A DNA stretch of 64,000 bases from Paenibacillus sp. GM2 (GCF_900069005.2 NZ_LN831277.1:177186-241185), one strand, 5' to 3'; shown: positions 24,014-33,360, counted from the stretch's first letter. Notes: a model not told the origin generated them from the sequence alone. Translations and numbers: made by a program.

Positions 24014-24592
24014 TTACGGGTTTGCTCGCTTCATTTCCTCTAACTCCGCCTTTAATTTAGCATTCTCCTCCAATAACCTCTGGACTTCCGGGAGATCCTT
24101 GCCGGAAAACCAGCCATGCAGATCGTCTCTTTTCCCATACTCAGGCAATTGATCGCGAAGAACCATTTGAATGTGGCGTATGTCGTCCACATGATAAAAA
24201 GGAATTGATTCTTGAACGGACTTCTTAAACTCTAGGTATTGCGGATAGTCTTCCAGTACAACAAAATCGTAAGGCTTTTCTCTTAAGGCCTCCTCTGTGA
24301 GGACAAAGGCAAATCTAGGCTTGCCAACTTCGCCGGCATATTCATATTCCCAATGGACATGGCTTTTTGAAACGTCATGAAGCATATTCCCATAGAGTCC
24401 GCCGAGAATTAGAATAAATATATCGGATTCATCGATCCATTTCTTCATCATTCCTAGCTGACGCAACTTAAAGAATTGCTCGATCCCGGCAGGGATATGG
24501 CCCGCCTTAAGTACGGACTCCACAGCTGTGTGCCTTTCCTCCATTAAATCGGGAAAAGTAGACGATATATAAACTTGTAATTTTTTTCTCAT
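24014..24592 (-). CDS. DUF4062 domain protein with C-terminal coiled coil
   Basis: The 192-residue protein begins KKLQVYISSTFPDLMEERHTAVESVLKAGHIPAGIEQF, the diagnostic start of DUF4062, a domain with a TIR-like fold. FILILGGLYG and HWEYEYAGEVGKPRFAFVL follow as the next conserved parts. The last 30 residues form a heptad-rich coiled coil (LEENAKLKAELEEMK). DUF4062 is usually fused to NTPase or repeat domains in proteins linked to defence; here it is free-standing. No effector domain or partner gene lies next to it, so a defence role is only a possibility. It faces a MATE exporter gene on the other strand. Confidence 0.85.
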   Translation of the reverse strand: MRKKLQVYISSTFPDLMEERHTAVESVLKAGHIPAGIEQFFKLRQLGMMKKWIDESDIFILILGGLYGNMLHDVSKSHVHWEYEYAGEVGKPRFAFVLTEEALREKPYDFVVLEDYPQYLEFKKSVQESIPFYHVDDIRHIQMVLRDQLPEYGKRDDLHGWFSGKDLPEVQRLLEENAKLKAELEEMKRANP

Positions 24593-24803
24593 AGTCCACC
24601 TTTTGTTAAATGAAATATTATAAAACTTACCATTCCCTTCTTTTATATGTCAATCATTGAGCGGCAAATTCAGTGGGCAACCGATTTAAACGGAGTTAGA
24701 CATTTGAGAGGGGAAGTAATTTTTTATGTTATAGACGTTTTTGCTAACACGCATTAAACTGGGGTAGATATAGAGAATTGACCTAATAGGAGCATGTGGA
24801 AAC

Positions 24804-26195
24804 GTGACAAATACTGATCAAATTCCTTCATGGAAAAAACTGAGTCTCTTCGCTGTGACCTGGCCCATTTTCATCGATTCCGTACTTCGGATGCTGCTGG
24901 GTACGGTCGATGTATTTATGTTAAGCCGCGTATCTGATACAGCAACAGGGGCGGTCGGGTTAGCAAACGAAATTATCTTCTTCTGCATTCTGATGTTCGG
25001 CTTTGTCGGAATCGGCACGAGTGTGGCCGTGTCCCAGTATATCGGGGCCAGACGAGAGCAGGAAGCTAGCCGAATCTCGGCGTTAGCCATTACGATTAAC
25101 CTGATCTTCGGGATCCTCGTCAGTCTTGCACTGGTAAGCTTCGGAGAACCTTTATTGCAGCTGCTGAATTTGAATCCTGAACAAATTGGCATTGCCAGCC
25201 ACTATCTAAAGATTATCGGTGGCTTCATTTGGGTTGAGGCGCTGTCTTATGCGATTTCGTCGGTGATTCGCTCCACAGGACATACGAAGAGTGTTATGTA
25301 TGTTACATTGGGCGTCAACATTATCCATATGACAGGCAATTATTTGCTTATATTCGGTAACTTCGGATTTCCACAATGGGGCGTTACGGGGGCGGCTGTA
25401 TCAACAGTGATTAGTCGAATGCTTGGTATCCTCGTTCTTGTCGTGATTCTGTACCGTCGTATTCCGGCACCGATTCGGAATAAGGATTATGTGACCTGGA
25501 ACGGTTCATATGTGAAGCAGATTATGAGCATTGGCTTGCCAGCTGCAGGAGAGCATCTCGCCTGGCAGTCGCAGTATTTAATGATCATCAGCTTTGTCAA
25601 TATGATTGGCGTTGCGGCGCTGAATACCCATGTTTATGTGATGAACGTGTCGAACTACTTTATGGCGCTTGCGATGGCAATCGGATCCGGCACAGAGATC
25701 ATTGTCGGACAAATGGTTGGTGCAGGAGAGAAGGACGCGGCTTACCGACGGCTTATCAAAAGCGTAAAAATCAGCTTCATATTGACTGTGGTTATTGTGG
25801 GTATAGCATCGTTATTCCGCTATCAGATGATTGGCATGTTTACGAAGGACCCTGATATCATTGCAGTAGGAGCGACTATTTTCTTACTATCCATCGTGCT
25901 TGAGCCAGGGCGAACCTTCAATACGGTGATTATCAATTCACTCCGCGCCGCTGGCGATGCACGTTTTCCCGTTATGATGGGTGTGCTCTCGATGTGGGGA
26001 GTTTCGGTTCCGCTCGCTTATGCGCTAGGCGTTCATTTTGGGTTTGGGCTGCTTGGGATCTGGATCGCTTTTGCGGTGGACGAATGGTTGCGCGGGCTCA
26101 TCATGCTGCTTCGCTGGAGAAGTCGAGCCTGGGAGAAAAAGGCGCTCGTCAAGCCACTTTCTGTCTCGGACGTCGGCATCGAATCGCAAGCCTAG
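24804..26195 (+). CDS. MATE-family multidrug/metabolite exporter
   Basis: A 463-residue integral membrane protein with about twelve membrane segments in two similar halves. It shows the MATE signatures near the start of each half (IDSVLRMLLGTVDVFMLSR and later GLPAAGEHLAWQSQYLMI), as well as GVTGAAVSTVISR. MATE proteins use a sodium or proton gradient to export cationic drugs, flavins or secondary metabolites. The GTG start is preceded by AGGAG at 11 bases. A hairpin terminator follows about 65 bases after the stop. It has no neighbouring regulator on the same strand, so substrate and control are unknown. Confidence 0.9.
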   Translation: MTNTDQIPSWKKLSLFAVTWPIFIDSVLRMLLGTVDVFMLSRVSDTATGAVGLANEIIFFCILMFGFVGIGTSVAVSQYIGARREQEASRISALAITINLIFGILVSLALVSFGEPLLQLLNLNPEQIGIASHYLKIIGGFIWVEALSYAISSVIRSTGHTKSVMYVTLGVNIIHMTGNYLLIFGNFGFPQWGVTGAAVSTVISRMLGILVLVVILYRRIPAPIRNKDYVTWNGSYVKQIMSIGLPAAGEHLAWQSQYLMIISFVNMIGVAALNTHVYVMNVSNYFMALAMAIGSGTEIIVGQMVGAGEKDAAYRRLIKSVKISFILTVVIVGIASLFRYQMIGMFTKDPDIIAVGATIFLLSIVLEPGRTFNTVIINSLRAAGDARFPVMMGVLSMWGVSVPLAYALGVHFGFGLLGIWIAFAVDEWLRGLIMLLRWRSRAWEKKALVKPLSVSDVGIESQA

Positions 26196-26260
26196 GCTTC
26201 CCGTAGGAAGCGTAGGAAAAGTCAAAATTCAGCTTATAAGAGCAGCAGGTTTCAGAAACT

Positions 26261-26305
26261 GGGCGAAGGCAAACCCTTTGGTATAGGGGGCCTTCGCCCT
26301 CTTTA
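26261..26305 (+). terminator. Terminator of the MATE gene
   Basis: GGGCGAAGGC (26261-26270) pairs perfectly with GCCTTCGCCC (26290-26299); a short TCTTTA tail follows. Confidence 0.65.
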
Positions 26306-26366
26306 GTAGGTTAGGCATGGATTTCCGTTAATTGAAAATTTTTCTGAAAAACGATGTCGAATAATA

Positions 26367-26394
26367 TAAAAAAATGTTGAAACGCGTCCGATGA
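26367..26394 (+). promoter_or_regulatory. Candidate sigma-D-type promoter of the membrane chemoreceptor
   Basis: TAAA (26367-26370), a 16-base spacer and TCCGATGA (26387-26394) resemble the motility promoter TAAA-N15-GCCGATAT, with six of eight bases matching in the -10 part. It lies about 330 bases before the receptor gene. Confidence 0.5.
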
Positions 26395-26399
26395 ATAAT

Positions 26400-26722
26400 G
26401 TATAAATGCATATTCTGAAGGTAATTATTTCCTCAAGTTAATGGCAAGGGGACTTCCGGGGGGCTGTACCAGCCGGATTTTTTTGATGGAGCGTGATTGA
26501 ACCTTGAAGAAGGAGCTCTCTCGGGGGAAACGCCAGCGCCCTGCGATAATCAAGAGTTTGAGTCATATTCCTTGAAAAGAAGTTCAAATTGAACGGATCA
26601 ATCATGGCCCTCCAATGCGATTGCAACGACCAGGAAAGAAGTTGTTCATGGACTGTTGAATTTATTTTCGGCAGTCCACATTTTATTCAGCAAGGTAATT
26701 TGCTACTTATTATGGAGGGTGA
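26400..26722 (+). other. Long untranslated leader of the chemoreceptor gene, with a terminator-like hairpin
   Basis: If the promoter is right, the transcript has a leader of about 320 bases with no supported ORF. TCCG/CGGA plus GCTG/CAGC at 26455-26477 make an imperfect hairpin followed by seven T at 26478-26484, as in an attenuator. Further on, GTGATTGA near 26492 can pair with TCAATCAT near 26600, closing a large internal structure. I could not match it to a known riboswitch class, including both cyclic-di-GMP classes. Confidence 0.4.
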
Positions 26723-28774
26723 ATGATGAAGAGTTCTGAATCTATTCAAAAATCAAAGCAAGGTTTTTTTAGCAAGATTGCGGATTTATTTATCGGTAAG
26801 CTAAGCAACAAAATCATACTCTTGTTTTTAGTTGTTGCACTTATCCCGCTGGTTACGACAACGACCTATATTTTTAACGAGTCTTCTTCCGCACTTATTA
26901 GCAAGCAACGGGAGAGTTATGAGAAGCTCGTCACCAGCACAGCCAACACCCTGGACCAGTATATCGGGCAACGGATGGCTGAGGTGAAGATTTTGGCTTC
27001 TACAACGGATATTAGGTCCACAGATGCTGCCGCAAAATCCAAATTTCTTAAGAACTTTGCGGAAAGCACCAAGGTGTTCGACGGAAATACCTTTACCAAT
27101 GATCATGGGGTTGTAGCTTCAGATACGTTCGAGAGCAATATTGGAGTTGACCTTAATGAAAGAGGGTATATTAAGAGCGGGCTGGAGGGTAAAGACTCCT
27201 ACAGTGAGGTTGTAGTTGCCAAATCAACTGGAAAGCGATCGATTATCGTCGCGACACCAGTAAAAGACGAGAATGATAAATTATTAGGGGTTCTTACTGG
27301 ACTGGTTGACTTTGAAGCTTTCATGGAGAAATATACGCAGGATTTATACATTAACAATGGAGCGGGCTATCCGATCGTGGTGGACTCAAAAGGAATTATT
27401 CAGCTCCATCCGAATAAGGAACTCATCGGCAAGACGATTGGCGAATCGGGAGTTCCACAGGAGTTAGGGAATATTCTGCAATCCCAAGAGACAAGCTCAG
27501 GTTCTACTACATACAAAGACGGAGGCAAAACATTTATCGTTGTTTATGCTCCGCTGGCTCAATCGGGGTATGGCTTGTATCTTCACCTTCCACAGAAGGC
27601 CATAACAGAGCAGGTCGATGCCGTTAAAAGTAAAATGACGATCGTCATATTGTTGGTTGTGGTCGTCGTCAGTGTCATTGCTTATTTCGTTAGTCGACAA
27701 ATATCCAGACCAATTATGGAGGTTGCCTCTGTTACCGGACGTGTATCCTCGGGGGATTTAACGGTGTCTGCATTAAAGACTCATGGCCATGATGAGGTCA
27801 GTGAATTGGCGCATTCCGTGAATACGATGGTGGAGACCCTGCGAGGTTTTATTTCGAAAGTCCAGTTTACGGCGGAGGAAGTGGCAACTTCGGCTGAGGA
27901 GCTGTCCGCAAATGCCGAGCAAACAAGCAAAGCGACCCAACAGATCGCTCTGACTATCGAGCATATGGCTGAAGGTACAGATCAGCAGCTTCAAGATGCC
28001 GAGTCGAGTGTTAATTCGATCAAAGGGGTAGCTGAAGATGTGCAGGAAGTTGCCGCGAATGCGCAGCAAGTGACGGATTCGGCTATCCGGACCTCCCGAA
28101 CCGCTGGGGAAGGGAACGAGGAAATTCAGACGGTTATTACCCAGATGCATTCGATCAAAGATACGGTAACGCAAATTGCTGAAATTATATCGAATCTGGG
28201 AGCAAGATCAGCCGAAATCGAGGAGATGGCCAAAGTTATCTCCGATATGGCGACGCAAACGAATCTCCTGTCGCTCAACGCTGCCATTGAGGCCGCTCGA
28301 GCAGGGGAGCATGGCCGAGGTTTTGCCGTAGTGGCAGATGAAATCCGCAAATTGGCGGAGCATTCCGCACACTCGGCAGGACAGATTGGGCTGATGATCT
28401 CCTCGATTCAAAACGAAACCCAGCTTGCCGTTGAAGCGATGGACAAAGGAACGAAAGAAGTGGGTCTGGGCATTGAAGTCGTTGACCATGCGGGTAAATC
28501 GTTCGAAATTATACAGCAATCGATTAATGAGGTAGCGGCGCAAATCCAAGAGGTGACTGCGTATTCCCAGCAGATACAATCCAGTACGGGGCAAGCCGTT
28601 GAGATCGTTAGTCAAATCTCTGAAGTGGCGAAAAATTCGGCGGACGGCACGAAGGATATTTCGGCCGCAGCGGAAGAGCAATTGGCGTCGATGGAGGAAG
28701 TAAACTCGTTCTCAGTATCTCTGGCTAAAATGGCGGATGATTTGCAGAGCCTTGTGAAAGAGTTCAAGCTATAA
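26723..28774 (+). CDS. Methyl-accepting chemotaxis protein, dCache type
   Basis: The 683-residue receptor has a cytosolic start, a first membrane helix near 30-52, and an extracellular double-Cache-like region at about 60-300 (containing [22 protein letters not shown]). A second helix lies near 303-325, a HAMP domain near 326-378 and a full signalling domain to the end. The tip [21 protein letters not shown] is conserved, and Gln/Glu pairs flanking it are candidate methylation sites. dCache receptors bind amino acids, organic acids and other small molecules outside the cell. GGAGGGTGA precedes the ATG (ATG 26726 is also possible). A terminator follows, so it forms a single-gene unit behind its long leader. 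Confidence 0.95.
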   Translation: MMKSSESIQKSKQGFFSKIADLFIGKLSNKIILLFLVVALIPLVTTTTYIFNESSSALISKQRESYEKLVTSTANTLDQYIGQRMAEVKILASTTDIRSTDAAAKSKFLKNFAESTKVFDGNTFTNDHGVVASDTFESNIGVDLNERGYIKSGLEGKDSYSEVVVAKSTGKRSIIVATPVKDENDKLLGVLTGLVDFEAFMEKYTQDLYINNGAGYPIVVDSKGIIQLHPNKELIGKTIGESGVPQELGNILQSQETSSGSTTYKDGGKTFIVVYAPLAQSGYGLYLHLPQKAITEQVDAVKSKMTIVILLVVVVVSVIAYFVSRQISRPIMEVASVTGRVSSGDLTVSALKTHGHDEVSELAHSVNTMVETLRGFISKVQFTAEEVATSAEELSANAEQTSKATQQIALTIEHMAEGTDQQLQDAESSVNSIKGVAEDVQEVAANAQQVTDSAIRTSRTAGEGNEEIQTVITQMHSIKDTVTQIAEIISNLGARSAEIEEMAKVISDMATQTNLLSLNAAIEAARAGEHGRGFAVVADEIRKLAEHSAHSAGQIGLMISSIQNETQLAVEAMDKGTKEVGLGIEVVDHAGKSFEIIQQSINEVAAQIQEVTAYSQQIQSSTGQAVEIVSQISEVAKNSADGTKDISAAAEEQLASMEEVNSFSVSLAKMADDLQSLVKEFKL

Positions 28775-28823
28775 AATAAAAAGAGGACCATTAATCTGGC
28801 TATAGATCAGTGGTCCCTCATTG

Positions 28824-28860
28824 GATGATTCCTGTATTGAACAGGAGTCATCTTTTTTAT
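28824..28860 (+). terminator. Terminator of the chemoreceptor gene
   Basis: GATGATTCCTGT pairs with ACAGGAGTCATC (one T-G pair) around ATTGA, followed by six T. A weaker hairpin with GGACCA/TGGTCC precedes it at 28785-28818. Confidence 0.85.
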
Positions 28861-28968
28861 CGTAATCCATCGGGACTTTCTTCTCGGACCCGGACTTAAA
28901 CATAGGATGTAACACGATCATCGGCTAGAACATTATTTTAAACGTAATTCAGGAAAAGACCCTGGTTT

Positions 28969-29433
28969 TTATCTGCTTTCATAAACTTGTAATGCTGAGG
29001 TGTCATCCAAGCCCCAATCCATATTCAGAATTTGCACAAGCTGATCCGCTTGCTCGGCCCCGATGGAGGCAATAATCTTTGCTTCAAGCGTTTCCCTAAT
29101 GGCTTTGTTCTGTTCGAAGCATTCTTCGCCGAGCTGTGTAAGCTGGATGCATTTATCTTTGTTATTATGCTGCGCCTTGTTGATTTCGACCAGGCCTTTG
29201 GACTCCAAATTTTTAATAAACTTATGTGTAGCCTGGCGGGAAATTTCCATTTGCCTGGCGACATAGGATATGGTGACCTGTTTCTTGTAAATTCTCGCCA
29301 TAATGAACCATTCTGAGTTGGATATATGGAGATCATGGCTTTGATGCCACAATTGGTTGTTCAAGCTGCGAAGACGGATATAAAGCTCACTGATCAGATC
29401 TAATAAATCCAGGTTATACAATTTTGAATTCAT
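28969..29433 (-). CDS. MarR-family transcriptional regulator
   Basis: The start is ATG 29433, nine bases after AAAGGA; a frame opening 11 codons earlier lacks a site. The 154-residue protein has the MarR winged helix (VTISYVARQMEISRQATHKFIKNLESKGLVEI, about 53-85) with the wing HNNKDKCIQLTQLG, between helical dimerisation ends. It is divergent from a CarD-type gene, and the gap between them holds two 15-base palindromes that overlap the promoters of both. It very probably represses its own gene and the CarD gene, releasing DNA when it binds a ligand or is oxidised; a single Cys lies in the DNA-binding region and another later. Confidence 0.9.
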   Translation of the reverse strand: MNSKLYNLDLLDLISELYIRLRSLNNQLWHQSHDLHISNSEWFIMARIYKKQVTISYVARQMEISRQATHKFIKNLESKGLVEINKAQHNNKDKCIQLTQLGEECFEQNKAIRETLEAKIIASIGAEQADQLVQILNMDWGLDDTSALQVYESR

Positions 29434-29487
29434 CAATATCATTCCTTTCAACTTATGCTCATTCAATATACAAAAGTCGCCTATCCA

Positions 29488-29517
29488 TTGTCAACTAGGT
29501 TGACGATGGTGTATAAT
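29488..29517 (+). promoter_or_regulatory. Promoter of the CarD gene, overlapped by the MarR operators
   Basis: TTGTCA (29488-29493) and TATAAT (29512-29517) are spaced by 18 bases. Operator 1 covers the -35 element and operator 2 begins 11 bases after the -10. Confidence 0.65.
29490..29504. promoter_or_regulatory. MarR operator 1
   Basis: GTCAAC-TAG-GTTGAC, a perfect 6-3-6 palindrome. On the reverse strand TTGACA here, with TATATT 18 bases on, forms the marR promoter, so this site blocks both directions. Confidence 0.7.
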
Positions 29518-29527
29518 AGAGTAGTAT

Positions 29528-29542
29528 GTCAACCTAGTTGAC
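29528..29542. promoter_or_regulatory. MarR operator 2
   Basis: GTCAAC-CTA-GTTGAC, the exact reverse complement of operator 1. The two centres are 38 bases apart. It lies at the start of the CarD transcript. Confidence 0.7.
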
Positions 29543-29564
29543 AAATGGCGAGGAGGACGACAGC

Positions 29565-30065
29565 ATGTTTAAAGTGGGTCATTTGGTTATATATTCGGTA
29601 CACGGCATATGCAGAATTGATAACATAAGTGAGAAGGAATTTACCGGGAAGCTGAAGCTGTATTATGATTTGCATCCGTTGAGCGACGATAATCTGAAGA
29701 TCAGCACTCCGGTGGATAACCACAACTTGCTCATGCTTAACCTTATTGGACGAGAGGAAGCCAAAGAGGTCATCCAATCCTTTAGATCTCCGGGTACGGA
29801 ATGGATCGAGAGAAATACGGAACGCAATCATACGTATTCAAAAGTTATTAGTTCTGGCAACCGGGAGGAGATTGCCAAAATTATTAATACACTTATGCGT
29901 CAAAAGCAAAAAGCCGAGAGAAACAATAAAAAGTTGAGCAATCAAGACCAGACCATGTTAACTTCAACTCGCAATATATTGTTCAAGGAGATTGCCATCG
30001 CTTTGGGCACTACGTATGAGGAAGTATTGGATGAAGTGAACGGCTTAATTGCGCAAAGCGCCTAA
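29565..30065 (+). CDS. CarD/CdnL-type RNA polymerase-binding regulator
   Basis: The 166-residue protein starts MFKVGHLVIYSVHGICRIDNI, the usual opening of the CarD/TRCF RNA-polymerase-interacting domain (residues 1-60). A helical C-terminal domain follows (residues 80-166, with NREEIAKIINTLMRQKQKAE). CarD-family proteins bind the beta subunit and stabilise open promoter complexes. AGGAGG lies eight bases before the ATG; an upstream frame start at 29538 falls in operator 2. Regulation by the divergent MarR protein is strongly suggested by the paired operators. Most housekeeping CarD genes are not under MarR control, so this may be an inducible paralogue. A terminator follows. Confidence 0.87.
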   Translation: MFKVGHLVIYSVHGICRIDNISEKEFTGKLKLYYDLHPLSDDNLKISTPVDNHNLLMLNLIGREEAKEVIQSFRSPGTEWIERNTERNHTYSKVISSGNREEIAKIINTLMRQKQKAERNNKKLSNQDQTMLTSTRNILFKEIAIALGTTYEEVLDEVNGLIAQSA

Positions 30066-30114
30066 TGGTTAAAATAAATAGAGATTCCCGTTTGCGATTA
30101 AAATACGGAACCCC

Positions 30115-30153
30115 AAAATCACTAATCCTGTTTCAGGGTTAGTGATTTTTTTA
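30115..30153 (+). terminator. Terminator of the CarD gene
   Basis: AATCACTAATCCTG pairs with CAGGGTTAGTGATT around TTT, and a T run follows. Confidence 0.88.
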
Positions 30154-30350
30154 TTCCGGACGAATTGAAGCATTACGGTCGCTGGTCCTGAAACCAACAC
30201 CGATCAGGTTTTCTTATTAAAAGCGGACTTTAAGAACAAATTTTATAGGACAAACTGTCTTATAACTGTTAGGACACAGAGAGGAACTCGCAACAAAATT
30301 CTGTTAAAATCAATCCAACTAGAATTGATAGTTCGAAGGAGGAGAGGCAT

Positions 30351-31268
30351 ATGAAGACGATCACTGTTCAGAGACTGGCCGAGGTATTCAAATTAGAGGT
30401 GCTTACTGGAGCCGGCTACATCGACCGCGAGATTACCCGACCTCGTACCCATAGACCGGGGCTGGAGTTTGTAGGGTATTTTGATTTTTTTCCAATGAAA
30501 AGGGTTCAAATACTGGGTCGCAAGGAGATTACCTATTTATTGACGCGTACGGTAGAGGAACGCAAGCTGCATATTGGGAATATCGTTAAATATCATCCGC
30601 CTTGCTTTATTGTGACGTCGGGCCAGCAGGAGATCCCCTTCCTCACCCTGTTCTGCGAGCAGGAAGGCATCCCTTTGCTGAGAACATCAGAGACAACAAC
30701 GGATTTTATCGCCAAGCTGGATGGTTATCTGGTGAAGGCGCTGGCACCGGAAGTATCGATTCATGGGGTATGTATAAATGTCTCCGGCATAGGTATTCTG
30801 CTTAGAGGCAAATCCGGTATTGGCAAAAGTGAGACAGCCCATACGCTTATCCGCAGGGGACATCGATTTGTAGCGGATGATATTGTGGTGCTCAAGAGGC
30901 TTGGTCCAACAACGCTGCTTGGGTCCCATAATGAGACTACCCGTGAATTCCTTGCCCTGCGCAGCGTTGGACTGATTAACGTCGTACGCCAATATGGGCG
31001 AAGAGCTTTTCAAGATGAGACGCGGATTGTGCTTGATATTGAGTTAACCCCGTGGAAGGGGGATTCTCTGAACAACGAGCTGGAGGTCGTGCCTCAGTTC
31101 ACGGATTATCTGGGTGTCCAGATACCGCATCTCGAAATTCAGCTGCAGCCGGGCCGCGATGTAGCCGGTTTGATCGAGGCAGCGGCGAATAATTGGTATT
31201 TGAAGCAGCTGGGCTATAGTGCCGCGGAGGAGTTTATGAAGCGGATCGAGGACGAGATGCAATCCTAA
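30351..31268 (+). CDS. hprK: HPr kinase/phosphorylase-like protein, probably a divergent paralogue
   Basis: The 305-residue length and two-domain plan match HprK, which phosphorylates Ser46 of HPr to control carbon catabolite repression. The kinase part has His138, a Walker A loop GKSGIGKSE at about 153-161 and HRFVADD with the catalytic Asp at about 171-177. The usual signature RGIGIINV...LFGAG is only half kept: RSVGLINV is present, but the LFGAGA part reads VRQYGRRAF. Normal hprK genes lie with lgt and a phosphatase gene; this one precedes sfsA instead. It may be a second HprK or a kinase for another HPr-like or unrelated protein. GAAGGAGG precedes the ATG. Confidence 0.8.
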   Translation: MKTITVQRLAEVFKLEVLTGAGYIDREITRPRTHRPGLEFVGYFDFFPMKRVQILGRKEITYLLTRTVEERKLHIGNIVKYHPPCFIVTSGQQEIPFLTLFCEQEGIPLLRTSETTTDFIAKLDGYLVKALAPEVSIHGVCINVSGIGILLRGKSGIGKSETAHTLIRRGHRFVADDIVVLKRLGPTTLLGSHNETTREFLALRSVGLINVVRQYGRRAFQDETRIVLDIELTPWKGDSLNNELEVVPQFTDYLGVQIPHLEIQLQPGRDVAGLIEAAANNWYLKQLGYSAAEEFMKRIEDEMQS

Positions 31269-31327
31269 GTAAGCCCTTAATGTAGTTTAGTCTCGTTATA
31301 GGAGGATGACCTTAGAAAGGACAAGAT

Positions 31328-32047
31328 ATGAAATATAGGAATAGGGTCCAGGGCAGTTTCGAGAAGAAGCTGAATCGGTTTATTGCCGAAGTGTATGTGA
31401 ACGGGATCAAGGAGCAGGTGCATATCAAAAATACGGGGCGTTTAACAAACCTGCTTCAGCCCGGCGTAGAAGTTCTGTTGGAATTAAACGATCGACCTAA
31501 TCGAAAGACGCGATTTTCACTAATCTCGGTGGCAAAAGAGGGCGGCTGGGTCAATATTGATTCCCTGGCATCTAACAGAATGGCGTATGAGGCGCTCAAG
31601 GCAGGAAAGCTGGCGGAGTTTGGCGCAGTGAACTATATACAAAGGGAAGTTACTTATGGAGATTCCCGGTTTGATCTTTATTTTGAAAAGGCAGCGGAAA
31701 AGGGATTTATCGAGGTAAAAGGAGTGACCCTTGAGCAGGGTGGGGCAGCCATGTTTCCCGATGCGCCAACCTCCAGGGGGACCAAGCATGTGCTGGAATT
31801 AATCAAGGCGGCTCAAGAGGGATATACCTGCGCTATTCTATTTATCGTGCAAATGAAGGGCTGCCACGCTTTCGCCCCGCATCGGGAGATGGACCCGGCT
31901 TTTGCAAATGCCTTGCGGCAGGCGTCGCTTCAAGGCGTGCAGATCCTGGCCTACGACGCACGGGTTGAGGAAGATGCTTGCATGATCGATGCACCGCTTC
32001 CGGTTCATATTGAAGGGATAGAGGCTCGGAAAATAAACCGCCCATAA
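31328..32047 (+). CDS. sfsA: SfsA-family protein (sugar fermentation stimulation; DNA-binding/nuclease-like)
   Basis: The 239-residue protein matches SfsA over its whole length. Visible blocks are the OB-like start with HIKNTGRL, the middle WVNIDSLASNRMAYEAL, and the nuclease-like motif RFDLYFE...GFIEVKGVTLEQGG with MFPDAPTSRGTKHVLEL. These carry the Asp, Glu-x-Lys residues of PD-(D/E)xK enzymes. SfsA was named for a maltose-fermentation effect in E. coli and binds DNA; its true role remains unsettled. It lies 59 bases after the HprK-like gene with AGAAAGGA before the ATG, so the two may share a transcript and a link to carbon control. Confidence 0.95.
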   Translation: MKYRNRVQGSFEKKLNRFIAEVYVNGIKEQVHIKNTGRLTNLLQPGVEVLLELNDRPNRKTRFSLISVAKEGGWVNIDSLASNRMAYEALKAGKLAEFGAVNYIQREVTYGDSRFDLYFEKAAEKGFIEVKGVTLEQGGAAMFPDAPTSRGTKHVLELIKAAQEGYTCAILFIVQMKGCHAFAPHREMDPAFANALRQASLQGVQILAYDARVEEDACMIDAPLPVHIEGIEARKINRP

Positions 32048-32108
32048 TTAGCGAATTATGGTACGATAGTAAGAAAATTTTCGATTGTATCTATTTTGGA
32101 GGTGTTCA

Positions 32109-33275
32109 ATGATGAGCCAGCAGCCGCAGCAAGCAGGTTATTTTGGAGAGTTCGGAGGCAGCTTTGTACCGCCGGAGTTGCAAGAGGTCATGGACTATTT
32201 AAGCGAACAGTTCTACAAGTTCAAGGATGATCCCGAATTTAACGAAGAGCTTCGCTATTATTTGCGTGAATATGTGGGTCGGGAGAGCCCGTTGACTTAT
32301 GTGCAGCGATTATCCGATGCCTGGGGTGGGGCTAAGATCTACCTGAAGCGAGAGGATTTAAATCATACAGGAGCACATAAAATAAATAACGCAATCGGCC
32401 AAATTCTGTTAGCGAAGCGAATGGGCGCGAAGCGGATTATTGCTGAGACGGGTGCTGGACAGCACGGGGTGGCAACGGCGACGGCCTGCGCCATGTTCGA
32501 TATGGAATGCGTCATCTATATGGGGGCTGAAGACACCCGCCGGCAAGCGCTGAACGTATTCCGGATGGAGCTGCTGGGGGCTACCGTCGTTCCGGTGAAT
32601 AAGGGACAAGGCCGGTTGAAGGATGCAGTAGATGAAGCGCTGAATGATCTAGTGATGAACTATCAAAATACATTTTATCTGCTGGGTTCTGCGGTGGGCC
32701 CTCATCCTTTTCCGACGATGGTCAAGCACTTCCAATCTATAATCAGTGAGGAATCCAAACGGCAAATTCTGGAGAAGGAAGGTCGCTTGCCTGATGCGGT
32801 GATCGCTTGCGTCGGGGGCGGCAGCAATGCGATCGGCGCCTTTGCTCATTATATCGATGAGCCAGGCGTTCGTCTGATCGGGGTCGAGCCGGACCAAGCT
32901 CCAACCTTGACGCAGGGCGTTCCGAGCGTGATTCATGGCTTCAAATGTCTGGTGCTCCTCGATGAGGAGGGCCAGCCGCAGAAGACCTATTCGATTGCAG
33001 CGGGCCTCGATTACCCGGGTATTGGGCCGGAGCATAGCCATTTGAAGGTATCTGAGCGGGGGGAATATGTGACCGTATCTAACGAGGAAGTGCTCGAAGC
33101 ATTTCAGGAGTTATCCCGCATAGAGGGGATTATACCTGCGCTGGAGAGCGCTCATGCGGTTGCCCATGCGAAGAAGCTGGCGCCTACGATGCGTAAAGAT
33201 CAGATTCTTATTGTCAATTTATCTGGTCGCGGGGATAAGGATGTTGAGCAAGTGTTCCAAATGCTTCAGAAATGA
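32109..33275 (+). CDS. trpB: Tryptophan synthase beta chain, outside a trp operon
   Basis: TrpB joins indole and serine to tryptophan with pyridoxal phosphate. The start ATG 32109 (or 32112) follows TTGGAGG. The 388-residue chain has GEFGGSFVP at the start, [14 protein letters not shown] with the PLP lysine near 90, [12 protein letters not shown], and the phosphate-binding GGGSNAIG; it ends LSGRGDKD. All key residues are present and it is the standard TrpB1 type. No trpA or other trp gene is next to it; it follows sfsA, so it may be a second copy or an indole-salvage enzyme. A terminator follows directly. Confidence 0.95.
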   Translation: MMSQQPQQAGYFGEFGGSFVPPELQEVMDYLSEQFYKFKDDPEFNEELRYYLREYVGRESPLTYVQRLSDAWGGAKIYLKREDLNHTGAHKINNAIGQILLAKRMGAKRIIAETGAGQHGVATATACAMFDMECVIYMGAEDTRRQALNVFRMELLGATVVPVNKGQGRLKDAVDEALNDLVMNYQNTFYLLGSAVGPHPFPTMVKHFQSIISEESKRQILEKEGRLPDAVIACVGGGSNAIGAFAHYIDEPGVRLIGVEPDQAPTLTQGVPSVIHGFKCLVLLDEEGQPQKTYSIAAGLDYPGIGPEHSHLKVSERGEYVTVSNEEVLEAFQELSRIEGIIPALESAHAVAHAKKLAPTMRKDQILIVNLSGRGDKDVEQVFQMLQK

Positions 33276-33304
33276 GCAGCGATTTATTTACAATAATAAA
33301 TGGA

Positions 33305-33342
33305 AAGACGACGAGGGACCGAGTCCCTGCGTCGTTTTTTTG
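33305..33342 (+). terminator. Terminator of trpB
   Basis: ACGACGAGGGAC pairs with GTCCCTGCGTCGT (one bulge) around CGA, followed by seven T. Confidence 0.88.
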
Positions 33343-33360
33343 TTAACTGCAAATTAGAGG

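Noticed and set aside
26490..26610. Possible cyclic-di-GMP riboswitch in the chemoreceptor leader
   Set aside because: The conserved core sequences of both known classes are absent, so only an unassigned structured leader is claimed.
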